6,653 bases of DNA. Origin: Sphingobacteriaceae bacterium. Lineage in GTDB: Bacteria; Bacteroidota; Bacteroidia; Sphingobacteriales; Sphingobacteriaceae. The position numbers and the translations under genes are program-made. The stretch spans positions 1 to 6,653 of the forward strand of contig CANGZX010000040.1 of NCBI GenBank assembly GCA_947458775.1, written 5' to 3'. Positions 1 to 6,653 of the stretch are shown here, one piece after another (within the stretch, counting starts at the first letter, position 1; each line of letters starts with the position of its first letter). The notes under the pieces are model-generated. The model saw only the letters and a program-made list of their open reading frames with translations. It was not told where the DNA came from and did no database searches.

Positions 1-662
1 ACCTTAAACTCGATTTTAGGTCTTTTATACATGTAGAGGGCGTACCAGCCAAAGATTTCAGAAAAGATAAAATAAACCTTGCTGATTTTACAGCGGTTAT
101 TTTTACCAGCAGAAATGCAGCCGACCACTATTTCAGAATTTGTGAAGAAATGCGTTTTGAGGTGCCTGCCGAAATGAAGTATTTCTGCCTTTCGGAAAAT
201 ATTGCGCTCTATCTTCAGAAATACATACAATACCGCAAACGAAAAATATTTTTTGGCAAACAAAGCGCTGCTGATTTGGCAGATCTGTTAAAAAAACACA
301 CTGCCGAAAACTTTTTATATCCATGTTCGGATGTAGCTGGGGAAGAAACACAAAACTTTTTGCAAACCAACGGCTATACCTTTACTACGGCTATACTTTT
401 TAAAACCGTTTGCAGCGATTTGTCTGATTTGGCTGATGTTTTTTACGACATCATTGTCTTTTTCAGCCCATCTAGTATACAATCGTTGTATAAGAACTTC
501 CCAGATTTTCAACAAAACAATACCCGCTTGGCTGCTTTTGGGCCAACAACACACAAAGCACTGTTAGACAGAGGGTTAATTTTAGATATCCCTGCGCCAA
601 ATCCTAAATCACCAAGTATGACTATGGCTTTAGATGAGTATATAAAGCAGTCAAACAAGTAA
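1..662 (+). CDS. hemD: Uroporphyrinogen-III synthase, C-terminal ~219 residues (5' end outside window)
   Basis: The enzyme cyclises and inverts ring D of hydroxymethylbilane to give uroporphyrinogen III in cytoplasmic haem/sirohaem synthesis. The frame is open from base 3 to the TAA at 660-662, so an internal ATG at 150 is not the start. The reading before it (FIHVEGVPAKDFR, then AVIFTSRNAADHYF) is typical of Bacteroidota HemD. About 30 N-terminal residues are probably missing, judging by a usual length near 250. Later motifs are FFSPSSIQSL, the GPTTHKAL segment of the second Rossmann-like lobe, and a PSMTMALDEYI tail, all expected for the HemD fold (PF02602). HemD proteins diverge strongly, so the call rests on these motifs together. 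The next gene starts 107 bp downstream on the same strand; whether they are cotranscribed is unclear. Confidence 0.9.
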   Translation, partial: LKLDFRSFIHVEGVPAKDFRKDKINLADFTAVIFTSRNAADHYFRICEEMRFEVPAEMKYFCLSENIALYLQKYIQYRKRKIFFGKQSAADLADLLKKHTAENFLYPCSDVAGEETQNFLQTNGYTFTTAILFKTVCSDLSDLADVFYDIIVFFSPSSIQSLYKNFPDFQQNNTRLAAFGPTTHKALLDRGLILDIPAPNPKSPSMTMALDEYIKQSNK

Positions 663-663
663 T

Positions 664-677
664 TATTTAGCTAAATA
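664..677. repeat. 14-bp perfect palindrome in the hemD-gldK gap
   Basis: TATTTAGCTAAATA reads identically on both strands and begins two bases after the hemD stop codon. The element TAGCT recurs at 676-680, overlapping its right end. It has no loop and only A/T-rich arms, so it is a poor RNA hairpin. A dimeric regulator site is possible, but a chance palindrome in A/T-rich DNA cannot be excluded. Function is unknown. Confidence 0.45.
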
Positions 678-703
678 GCTCGAATTTAAACGTAGATTTT
701 TTT

Positions 704-769
704 TTTGAATTTATTTATCACTGAGATTTAACTCCAAATTCATATATTAGGTGGTTATATTATAACGTT
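704..769 (+). promoter_or_regulatory. Possible weak promoter and leader of the gldKLMN operon
   Basis: Bacteroidota promoters follow TTTG near -33 and TAnnTTTG near -7. TATATTAG at 743-750 matches the -7 element at all but one fixed position, but no TTTG lies 17-23 bases upstream of it. TTTG at 704-707, at the end of a T10 tract, is correctly spaced only from the poor TAACTCCA at 729-736. The gap is the only sizeable non-coding stretch before gldK, so a promoter here is plausible but not shown. AGGTGG at 749-754 resembles a ribosome-binding site but lies 15 bases before the ATG, which is too far for normal use. The leader next to the ATG is A/T-rich, as usual in this phylum. Confidence 0.3.
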
Positions 770-2107
770 ATGGGTTTAATAAAAACTTACCAAAATATCA
801 TTCAACTTTTTGCGGCCATTGTCATTACAGTGCTTCTAAGTAGCTGTGGAAAAAGCGGCGCTAGTGGCGAATTAGTAGGCGTCGGTGCAAGTAACTTTAG
901 GAGTAACGAAGTGCCCTATGGCATGGTGTATATTCCTTCTGGCACCTTTGTAATGGGTCAAACCGATCAAGATGTTACCTTTGGTCAGTTGGCACAAAAT
1001 AAACAAGTATCTGTTTCAGCGTTTTTTATGGATGAAACAGAAATTACCAATAGTGAATACCGCCAATTTGTAAATTGGGTGCGTGATTCAATTGCAATTA
1101 CTGATTATTTAAAAGACGATAAATTTTTCATAAAATCTAAAAATCCTGATGTTAACCTGAATGCCAAAAAAATTATAGATTGGAGAAAAGTAGGCAAGGG
1201 AAGTAACGTGATATGGGGAAACAAAAAATCGGGTGCTGCCAATGCGCCAAAATTACAAAACATTTATTATCAGGGAGATGATCGTGTGTTCGACCGGAAT
1301 GAATTGGATGTACGCTTATTGAAATATAATTTTGCTGTTGTGGATTTGCGTGCGGCAGCCGATAATAATAAAAACAAATCAAAAACCCGTTCAGATTTCA
1401 TTATAAGAGACCAAGTAGCCGTTTACCCAGATACCTTGGCTTGGTTGTCTGATTTTGCTTATGCTCAAAATGAGCCAATGGCTCAAGGTTATTTTGTCCA
1501 TCCAGCTTATAATAATTATCCGGTGGTAGGTGTAACTTGGCGACAGGCAAGAGCTTTTACCGTATGGCGTACACGTTACAACGATGCCTATCGCGAATCT
1601 AAAAAATTACCAAAACGTTTGCCATATCAATTACCTAGCGAAGCAGAATTTGAATATGCTGCTCGAGGTGGAAGAACAGGAACAACCTACCCATGGGGCG
1701 GGCCGTATCCACGAAACGCCAAAGGGTGCTTAATGGCAAACTTTAAACCCGGTAGAGGAAATTATGCTGATGATGGCGGTGCCTTTACCGTAAATGTAAA
1801 ATCGTATTTTCCGAATGATTTTGGTTTATACAATATTGCAGGAAACGTGGCCGAGTGGACTTCATCTGCTTTCGACGAGTCTGCTCCAAACTTTACCAAC
1901 GACTTAAACCCTGCTTTTGCTTACGAAGCGAAAGATACCGACCCTGAAGCCCTAAAACGCAAAGTAGTGCGTGGAGGTTCTTGGAAAGATATTGGCTATT
2001 TTTTACAAAATTCGGCTCGTACCTACGAGTTCCAAGACGAAGCCAAATCATTTATGGGTTTCCGTTGCGTAACACCCTATATTGGTAGAGATATTAAAGA
2101 TAAATAA
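770..2107 (+). CDS. gldK: T9SS/gliding outer-membrane lipoprotein GldK (PorK)
   Basis: GldK is a lipoprotein on the periplasmic face of the outer membrane that, with GldN, forms the large T9SS ring. A signal peptide ends in lipobox LSSC with the lipidated cysteine at residue 26, which supports the ATG at 770. From residue 48 the protein has the formylglycine-generating-enzyme/sulfatase-modifying fold (PF03781). Visible motifs are the VYIPSGTFVMG strand (53-63), GVTW (254-257), LPSEAEFEYAARGG (288-301), GNVAEW (358-363), RGGSW (401-405) and GFRC (430-433). Roughly residues 110-250 include an insertion relative to true FGE enzymes, ending in the GldK-like PDTLAWLSDFAYAQNEPM stretch. The catalytic cysteine pair expected after GGS is absent, so the role is structural. 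At 445 residues it is normal for the family. It is the first gene of gldKLMN, 43 bp before gldL. An EgtB/PvdO-type enzyme is the only alternative, and context excludes it. Confidence 0.95.
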   Translation: MGLIKTYQNIIQLFAAIVITVLLSSCGKSGASGELVGVGASNFRSNEVPYGMVYIPSGTFVMGQTDQDVTFGQLAQNKQVSVSAFFMDETEITNSEYRQFVNWVRDSIAITDYLKDDKFFIKSKNPDVNLNAKKIIDWRKVGKGSNVIWGNKKSGAANAPKLQNIYYQGDDRVFDRNELDVRLLKYNFAVVDLRAAADNNKNKSKTRSDFIIRDQVAVYPDTLAWLSDFAYAQNEPMAQGYFVHPAYNNYPVVGVTWRQARAFTVWRTRYNDAYRESKKLPKRLPYQLPSEAEFEYAARGGRTGTTYPWGGPYPRNAKGCLMANFKPGRGNYADDGGAFTVNVKSYFPNDFGLYNIAGNVAEWTSSAFDESAPNFTNDLNPAFAYEAKDTDPEALKRKVVRGGSWKDIGYFLQNSARTYEFQDEAKSFMGFRCVTPYIGRDIKDK

Positions 2108-2127
2108 TCAATTAACCTCAATTAGCC
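2108..2127 (+). repeat. Imperfect 10-bp tandem repeat in the gldK-gldL gap
   Basis: TCAATTAACC at 2108-2117 is followed directly by TCAATTAGCC at 2118-2127, with 9 of 10 bases identical. The pair starts immediately after the gldK stop codon and ends 23 bases before the gldL ATG. It does not form a hairpin. It may be a small slippage duplication or a binding site, and no function can be assigned. Confidence 0.5.
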
Positions 2128-2150
2128 ATATTCTTTAAAACAACCTTGTT

Positions 2151-2738
2151 ATGACTAACAATAAATTCTTCAAACTTTTTACGAAATATCAAAGCACTCT
2201 AATTAACATTGGAGCATCTATTGTAATTATTGGTTTAATTTTTAAAATTAACCACTATCCGGGAGCCGAAATTGGTATTGCAATAGGTTTAGGTACAGAA
2301 GCATTTTTATTCTTTACTTTAGGTTTAATAGCCTACGCTAACCCAGAAGAAGAATCACACGGGCCTGTTGCCAGTGGTGCTGGTGCATTTGGTATACCGG
2401 GTGTTGAGCTAGATAAAGACTCAAAAGCTAAAATTGAAGCAGGCTTAAAAAACTTTGCAAATAATTTAGCGGCTATTTCATCAGCAGCAGATGCAGCCGC
2501 GGTAACCAACGAATTTGCAACGAAAGTAAAAGCAGCTTCGGCTACCTTCGATCAGGTGAATGCAACCTTACAGCAAGTTTCTGTTAATTTAAGCAAGCTA
2601 GACGTTACGCCTATTACTCATTCTATGGACGATGCAAAAAAAGTACAAGAAGAAATAGTGAAATTGTCGAAAAACTTAGCTGCATTAAATGCAGTGTATG
2701 GCAATATGTTAACGGCTATGAATCAGCCACGCAGCTAA
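2151..2738 (+). CDS. gldL: T9SS/gliding motor inner-membrane protein GldL (PorL)
   Basis: GldL is the ion-conducting ring subunit of the motor. In Flavobacterium it is described as a pentamer around a GldM dimer, driven by proton flow. Two transmembrane helices are visible, about residues 15-31 and 41-62, joined by the family motif KINHYPG (32-38). K32 and H35 there, and E50 inside helix 2 (GLGTEAFLFF), match the polar residues considered important for proton coupling. Residues from about 63 onward are cytoplasmic and hydrophilic, rich in Ala, Lys and Asn, and look helical or coiled-coil. The 195 residues are slightly short for the family. The second membrane glutamate recalled from the Flavobacterium protein has no obvious counterpart. 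The ATG at 2151 places the first helix normally; there is no Shine-Dalgarno sequence. It lies between gldK (43 bp) and gldM (33 bp). Confidence 0.95.
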   Translation: MTNNKFFKLFTKYQSTLINIGASIVIIGLIFKINHYPGAEIGIAIGLGTEAFLFFTLGLIAYANPEEESHGPVASGAGAFGIPGVELDKDSKAKIEAGLKNFANNLAAISSAADAAAVTNEFATKVKAASATFDQVNATLQQVSVNLSKLDVTPITHSMDDAKKVQEEIVKLSKNLAALNAVYGNMLTAMNQPRS

Positions 2739-2771
2739 TTAGTTTTTACACCCACTACTAAATTCAAAATT

Positions 2772-4301
2772 ATGGCTGGAGGTAAAGAAACCCCAAGGCA
2801 GCGGATGATAGGCATTTTATACCTGGTATTACTAGGACTAATTGCCTTGAGTGTAAACGATTCGTTGCTAGACGCATTTAAAAACATCACCGATAGTTTA
2901 TCTACGTCAACTACAAACGTAAATAGTGGTGTAGAAGCTACATTTTCTTCTTTTGAATCAACCAAACTTAAAGACGACCCGATTAAAGCAAAGCCTATTT
3001 ACGATAAGGCTAAACAAGCAAGCGGCTATGCACGTGATTTAGAATCGTACATTAATGACCTTAAAACTTCGCTTACAGAACAAGGTGGAGGTATTAATGA
3101 AAGTAGCGGCGATTTAGAAGGCAGAGCCAGTGTAGATATTTCCCCTCGTTTTATGATCAATGGAGGGAAAGCCACCGACTTGCGTAAAAAAATTACCGAA
3201 ACTCGGGAGAAATTATTGGGCCTATTAGATGAAAAAGATCGTAAAACGGTTAAATTTTCATTGAGCACCATAGATCCACCCCGAAAAGGAGGTGTTTCGA
3301 AAACATGGGAAGAAGCCAATTTTGGCGATGGGATTCCTTTAGCAGCCGCTATGACTGCCTTAACCAAAATTCAGGCCGATGTTAAAAATGCCGAATCGGA
3401 AATGGTGAAAAAGATTTTAGGTAAAATGGATCAGGCAGAGATCAATCTTGATGAGTTTGCTGCTGTAGCCGTGGCACCTACTTCTTACGTTATTCAGGGG
3501 CAACCCTATACCGCCGAAGTTTTTTTAACGGCTTCTAGCTCTACCCTAAAACAAAGTATAAACGTTGGCGGTGCTAATTTACCTATTAAAGAAGGTAAAG
3601 GTGTGTACACCGTAAATACAAATAGAGAGGGTATTTTTAGCTGGGTGGGTACTCTCACCGTAATTGGTACCGATGGTAAACCTAAAACCTATCGCACTCC
3701 AGAACAAAAATACCAAGTGGCTCGTCCATCAGCGGTCGTATCGCCCGATAAAATGAACGTATTTTATATCGGTGTGTCTAACCCGGTATCCATTTCGGCT
3801 CCAGGTATTCCTAAAGAAAAACTCAGAGTGAGCGTAAGTTCTGGTAGCATGAGCGGTGCAAATGGTCGTTACACTTTTACGTCAAATACTCCAACACCTG
3901 TAGTTGTAAATGTTTCTGCAGAAATTAATGGCAGGGTGCAAGCCATTGGCTCTAGCAATTTCCGTGTAAAACGAATACCAGATCCGAAAGCACGGTTTGC
4001 CGGAAAATCTAGCGGAACCCTAAGTGCTGCAGCCATTAGAGCGCAAAACTTTGTTGCCGCCGTGTTAGACGGTTTTGATTTTGATGCAAAATTTACCATT
4101 GTGAGGTATACTTTACTAATTGCTAAACCACGTGCCGATGTAATTGTGGTACAGGGAAACGGTAATAGTATAGAAGGAAGCGCCAAATCTGCTATAAATA
4201 CCGTTTCAGCAGGTACACGTGTAATTTTTGATAATATTATTGCGGTGGGGCCAGATGGATCACAAAGAGGCTTAGACCCCATTGTATTAACTGCAAACTA
4301 A
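2772..4301 (+). CDS. gldM: T9SS/gliding motor periplasm-spanning protein GldM (PorM)
   Basis: GldM forms the motor shaft. Its single N-terminal helix sits inside the GldL ring, and its periplasmic dimer transmits rotation or conformational change to the GldK/GldN ring. The start is unmistakable: MAGGKETPRQRMI is the family's conserved cytoplasmic N-terminus, followed by a hydrophobic helix at about residues 13-30. Residues about 35-220 are charged and helical (D1). Three beta-rich domains follow: D2 from about 230 (VAPTSYVIQGQPY), D3 from about 318 (VVSPDKMNVFYIGVSNPV), and D4 from about 400 (IPDPKARFAGK, then the helix AAAIRAQNFVAAVL) to residue 509. The length is typical. The gene is complete with no frameshift. 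Its TAA lies only 6 bp from the gldN ATG, so the two are probably cotranslated. Confidence 0.96.
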   Translation: MAGGKETPRQRMIGILYLVLLGLIALSVNDSLLDAFKNITDSLSTSTTNVNSGVEATFSSFESTKLKDDPIKAKPIYDKAKQASGYARDLESYINDLKTSLTEQGGGINESSGDLEGRASVDISPRFMINGGKATDLRKKITETREKLLGLLDEKDRKTVKFSLSTIDPPRKGGVSKTWEEANFGDGIPLAAAMTALTKIQADVKNAESEMVKKILGKMDQAEINLDEFAAVAVAPTSYVIQGQPYTAEVFLTASSSTLKQSINVGGANLPIKEGKGVYTVNTNREGIFSWVGTLTVIGTDGKPKTYRTPEQKYQVARPSAVVSPDKMNVFYIGVSNPVSISAPGIPKEKLRVSVSSGSMSGANGRYTFTSNTPTPVVVNVSAEINGRVQAIGSSNFRVKRIPDPKARFAGKSSGTLSAAAIRAQNFVAAVLDGFDFDAKFTIVRYTLLIAKPRADVIVVQGNGNSIEGSAKSAINTVSAGTRVIFDNIIAVGPDGSQRGLDPIVLTAN

Positions 4302-4307
4302 TTTTTT

Positions 4308-5267
4308 ATGAAAAAGATTTTTATTAGTTGCGTATTGGTGGTGCTATCTGTCTCTTTATGGGCGCAGACTACCAAGCCCAACACCACTAGAAAACCGCCT
4401 GCTAAAACAGAACCCAATCCTGCACCTGTAGTGGTACCTCCAACACCACCACCTATTCCAGTGCCTGCTTCTAAGCAGCAAGACAGACCGGTAGATGGGT
4501 ATTATAAAAAAATGAACATTTTCCAAGCTAAAGTAGTGCCATTAGCACCTATTAGAGAAGCAGATATAATTTACAGCAAACGTGTTTGGAGAGAAATTGA
4601 TGTGCGTGAAAAAATAAATCAGTTTTTTATTGCACCTCAAGCTAGTTTAATTGAAATTATTAAACGTGCTGTAGAAGCCGGTGAACTAACCGCGTACGAT
4701 CCTACCCCTGCAGGAGATAAAGACGATTTAAATGGCGATGCTTTTTCAACAACTTTAACGGCCCAAAAAGCAATCTCTCTGTTCAACGATAGTACCTTGG
4801 TGCCCGATTATAATGAAGCTGGCGAAAAAACTGGTGACCGCATGGTAGCCAACGTGTTTTCTCCTGAAATTTACGCGAACTTTAATTTTAGAATTAAAGA
4901 AGATTGGATTTTCGACAAACAGCGTTCGGTATTTGAGCCACGCATTGTGGGTTTAGCCATACTTAGAAAGAATGTAGTAAATGGTGAAGATCAAGGGCAG
5001 AACGTACTGTTCTGGTTGTATTTTCCGGAGTTGAGAAATATTTTGGTAAGTAAAACGGTGGCAAATGGCCATAATGATGCCACTACCCTATCTTACGACG
5101 ACGTGTTTATGAAACGCATTTTCTCTAGCTTTATCGTAAAAATATCTAATGTGAAAGATGAGTCTATTAAAGATTACGTGAAAACAAGTGGCGTAGATCG
5201 TTTAAAAGAAGCAGAACGCCTAAAGAAAGAACTGTTTGATTGGGAACACGATTTGTGGTCGTACTAA
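4308..5267 (+). CDS. gldN: T9SS/gliding periplasmic ring protein GldN (PorN)
   Basis: GldN is the periplasmic partner of the GldK lipoprotein. Together they form the outer-membrane-associated ring that docks on GldM and is needed for T9SS export and gliding. A Sec signal peptide is visible (MKKIF, hydrophobic stretch 4-17), probably cleaved after A19 in SLWAQTT. Residues about 22-60 form a proline-rich, low-complexity linker. The conserved core starts near residue 63 (GYYKKMN) and carries the family signature SKRVWREIDVREKINQFF at about 90-107. Later blocks include ISLFNDSTL and YANFNFRIKEDWIFDKQRS, then FWLYFPELRNIL, ending in an amphipathic FDWEHDLWSY tail. The 319 residues are normal for the family. 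It is the last gene of the operon and is followed at once by a terminator hairpin. No second copy (gldO) is seen here. Confidence 0.95.
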   Translation: MKKIFISCVLVVLSVSLWAQTTKPNTTRKPPAKTEPNPAPVVVPPTPPPIPVPASKQQDRPVDGYYKKMNIFQAKVVPLAPIREADIIYSKRVWREIDVREKINQFFIAPQASLIEIIKRAVEAGELTAYDPTPAGDKDDLNGDAFSTTLTAQKAISLFNDSTLVPDYNEAGEKTGDRMVANVFSPEIYANFNFRIKEDWIFDKQRSVFEPRIVGLAILRKNVVNGEDQGQNVLFWLYFPELRNILVSKTVANGHNDATTLSYDDVFMKRIFSSFIVKISNVKDESIKDYVKTSGVDRLKEAERLKKELFDWEHDLWSY

Positions 5268-5278
5268 TCTCCTGATAC

Positions 5279-5306
5279 AAAAGGCTCCCGAAACGGAGCC
5301 TTTTTT
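5279..5306. terminator. Bidirectional intrinsic terminator between gldN and uvrC
   Basis: AAAAGGCTCC (5279-5288) pairs with GGAGCCTTTT (5295-5304) around the 6-base loop CGAAAC. This gives a 10-bp stem with a GC-rich core and a T6 run at 5301-5306 on the + strand. Read from the - strand the same stem is followed by a shorter T tract (5282-5279). It begins 11 bases after the gldN stop codon, and its right arm overlaps the uvrC stop codon at 5305-5307, so it most likely ends transcription of both convergent units. Confidence 0.88.
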
Positions 5307-6653
5307 AGTTTGCCGCTTTTGTAAAATACGCTTGCAGTGCAACCAGTTGTTTTTTATTCAACACCTTCGCTAGGTCTTCGGGGGCAGCTTCTTTAATTTT
5401 CTTTACCGATTTAAAAGTGCTCAGCAATTTCTGAGCGGTAGTAGTTCCAACACCCCGGATGTTGGATAGTTCGGTTTTTAGTGTTCCCTGATCTCGTTTT
5501 TTGCGGTGAAACGTAATACCAAAACGGTGGGCCTCATCTCGTAATTGTTGAATGATACGCAAACTTTCCGATTTCTTATCCAAATGTAGTGGATAGGGAT
5601 CGCCGGGGTAGTACAATTCTTCTAAGCGTTTGGCAATGCCAATTACGGTAAGTTGCTTGCTAATGCCCAATTTCTTTAAACTGGTTAATGCTGCTGATAA
5701 TTGCCCTTTACCCCCATCAATTACCACGAGTTGAGGTAAGGCTTCGCCTTCTTCCAACATGCGCTTATACCTGCGGTACACCGCTTCTTCCATGGTGGCA
5801 AAATCATTGGGGCCTTCTACGGTTTTTACGTTAAAGTGGCGGTAGTCTTTTTTAGAAGGCTTAGTATCTTTAAAAACCACAATGGCCGAAACTGGGTATT
5901 GCCCCTGGAAGTTGGAATTATCGAAACACTCGATGTGAGTGGGCAATTGATTGAGCCTTAAATCTTTCATCATCTGCGTCAATACACGTTCGGTTTTTAC
6001 CTCGGGGTTTAGCTTTTCGTATTGGTTTAGGCGCTCTTTTTTAAAGTACAGTACATTTTTCTGCGAAAGTTCCAGTAGTTTTTTCTTTTCGCCTAGTTTG
6101 GGCACCGTAAAGCGAATGTTTTCATCTTGCAGCTCTAGTGCAAAAGGCACAATAATTTCTTTCGATTGGCTGTTAAAACGAGCTCTAAAATCAGAAATAG
6201 CAATGCTGAGGAGTTCTTCTTCCGTTTCGTCGAGTTTTTTACGCAACTCAATGGTTTGCGTTTGTATAATGGTACCGTTCATTACCTTGAGGTAATTTAC
6301 AAAGGCGTAATTATTTTCGGAGGCAATGCTAAACACATCTACATTGCTAATTGCTGCACTCACCACCGTCGATTTACTTTGATAGCCAACCAACGAATCG
6401 AGTTTTTCTTTAAGCGATTGCGCCCGTTCAAACTGCATTTCCGAAACGGCTTGTTTCAGTTCCTCGTTTAAGCGTTTAATTACCGAGCTAATTTTGCCCG
6501 TTAAAATATCTTTAATCTCTTCAATAGCCTGATTGTAATCTGCTTCGCTTTGCAAGGCTTGGCAAGGCCCTTTGCAATTTCCAATTTGATATTCCAAGCA
6601 CACTTTAAATTTTTCGGCAGCAACGTTTGCTTCACTTAAGGCCAAATTACAAG
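5305..6653 (-). CDS. uvrC: Excinuclease ABC subunit C, C-terminal ~448 residues (5' end outside window)
   Basis: UvrC makes the dual incisions around bulky DNA lesions with UvrA and UvrB in nucleotide excision repair. The frame is open to the right edge. The apparent TTG start at 6645 is internal: the codons before it read Cys-Asn, part of the UvrC RTCN-L signature. Numbering from that TTG, a cysteine-rich segment (C16, C24, C28) is followed by the UvrB-binding UVR helix pair (about 51-88). The RNase H-like nuclease domain has a plausible DDH triad: D242 in ECFDNSN, D310 in VVIDGGKGQL and H373 in DEAHRF. C-terminal helix-hairpin-helix motifs (LSNIRGVGTTTAQKLL, from about 394) bind DNA. The N-terminal GIY-YIG nuclease domain, about 150 residues, lies beyond the window. 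The gene is convergent with gldN and shares its terminator. Confidence 0.96.
   Translation of the reverse strand, partial: CNLALSEANVAAEKFKVCLEYQIGNCKGPCQALQSEADYNQAIEEIKDILTGKISSVIKRLNEELKQAVSEMQFERAQSLKEKLDSLVGYQSKSTVVSAAISNVDVFSIASENNYAFVNYLKVMNGTIIQTQTIELRKKLDETEEELLSIAISDFRARFNSQSKEIIVPFALELQDENIRFTVPKLGEKKKLLELSQKNVLYFKKERLNQYEKLNPEVKTERVLTQMMKDLRLNQLPTHIECFDNSNFQGQYPVSAIVVFKDTKPSKKDYRHFNVKTVEGPNDFATMEEAVYRRYKRMLEEGEALPQLVVIDGGKGQLSAALTSLKKLGISKQLTVIGIAKRLEELYYPGDPYPLHLDKKSESLRIIQQLRDEAHRFGITFHRKKRDQGTLKTELSNIRGVGTTTAQKLLSTFKSVKKIKEAAPEDLAKVLNKKQLVALQAYFTKAAN

Noticed and set aside
150..152. ATG at 150 as the hemD start
   Set aside because: The same frame is open from base 3 and encodes conserved HemD sequence, including FTSRNAADHYF, before this ATG.
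669..706. Intrinsic terminator for hemD
   Set aside because: The only hairpin is a 4-bp AGCT stem with an AAAT loop, 16 bases before the T10 tract; this is too weak and too far apart.
749..754. AGGTGG as the gldK ribosome-binding site
   Set aside because: The 15-base spacing to the ATG is too long, and the other genes of the cluster also lack such sites, as is usual in Bacteroidota.
3026..3367. Antisense reading frame inside gldM (113 codons); a similar one at 3869-4282
   Set aside because: Both lie wholly within a well-recognised gldM coding sequence, have no family-like motifs, and are explained as shadows of its codon usage.
5951..6295. Forward reading frames opposite uvrC (5951-6295 and 6166-6471)
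   Set aside because: They are low-complexity, Ser/Phe-rich translations of the complement of a clear uvrC nuclease gene.
6643..6645. TTG as the start codon of the uvrC gene
   Set aside because: The frame continues upstream to the window edge with Cys and Asn codons that fit the conserved UvrC RTCN-L motif, so the gene is cut by the edge and this codon is an internal leucine.
1..6653. A previously undescribed system
   Set aside because: All five full or partial coding regions beyond short gaps belong to well-known families, and no stretch over about 110 bases is left unexplained.

Overview
The window is ordinary chromosomal sequence from a member of the Bacteroidota. Evidence for this is an intact gldK-gldL-gldM-gldN (porKLMN) cluster, the core of the type IX secretion system (T9SS) and gliding motor, which is known only from that phylum and close relatives. 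Moderate-to-low GC, A/T-rich leaders without Shine-Dalgarno sites, and a Bacteroidota-style HemD agree with this. The short GldL and the sequence style suggest Sphingobacteriia, Chitinophagia or Cytophagia rather than Flavobacterium, but this is a weak inference.

Layout: (1) bases 1-662 hold the 3' part of a uroporphyrinogen-III synthase gene (hemD), cut by the left edge. (2) A 107-bp A/T-rich gap with a 14-bp perfect palindrome, a T10 tract and a possible weak promoter. (3) Bases 770-5267 hold gldK, gldL, gldM and gldN, all on the + strand with gaps of 43, 33 and 6 bp, so probably one operon. (4) A strong hairpin at 5279-5306 serves as a shared terminator. (5) Bases 5305-6653 hold the 3' part of uvrC on the - strand, convergent with gldN and cut by the right edge.

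How the genes work together: GldL and GldM form the inner-membrane, proton-driven rotary motor. GldM spans the periplasm and reaches the GldK/GldN ring under the outer membrane, where GldK is a lipoprotein and GldN a periplasmic partner. The complex energises export of proteins with a T9SS C-terminal signal and, in gliders, movement of surface adhesins. Neither hemD (tetrapyrrole synthesis) nor uvrC (nucleotide excision repair) has an evident functional link to it.

I found no mobile element, CRISPR array, RNA gene or previously undescribed system. The points worth a second look are modest: a pseudo-enzyme fold in GldK, unusual transmembrane charge content in GldL, a proline-rich linker in GldN, the palindrome and tandem repeat in two intergenic gaps, and the bidirectional terminator that overlaps the uvrC stop codon.
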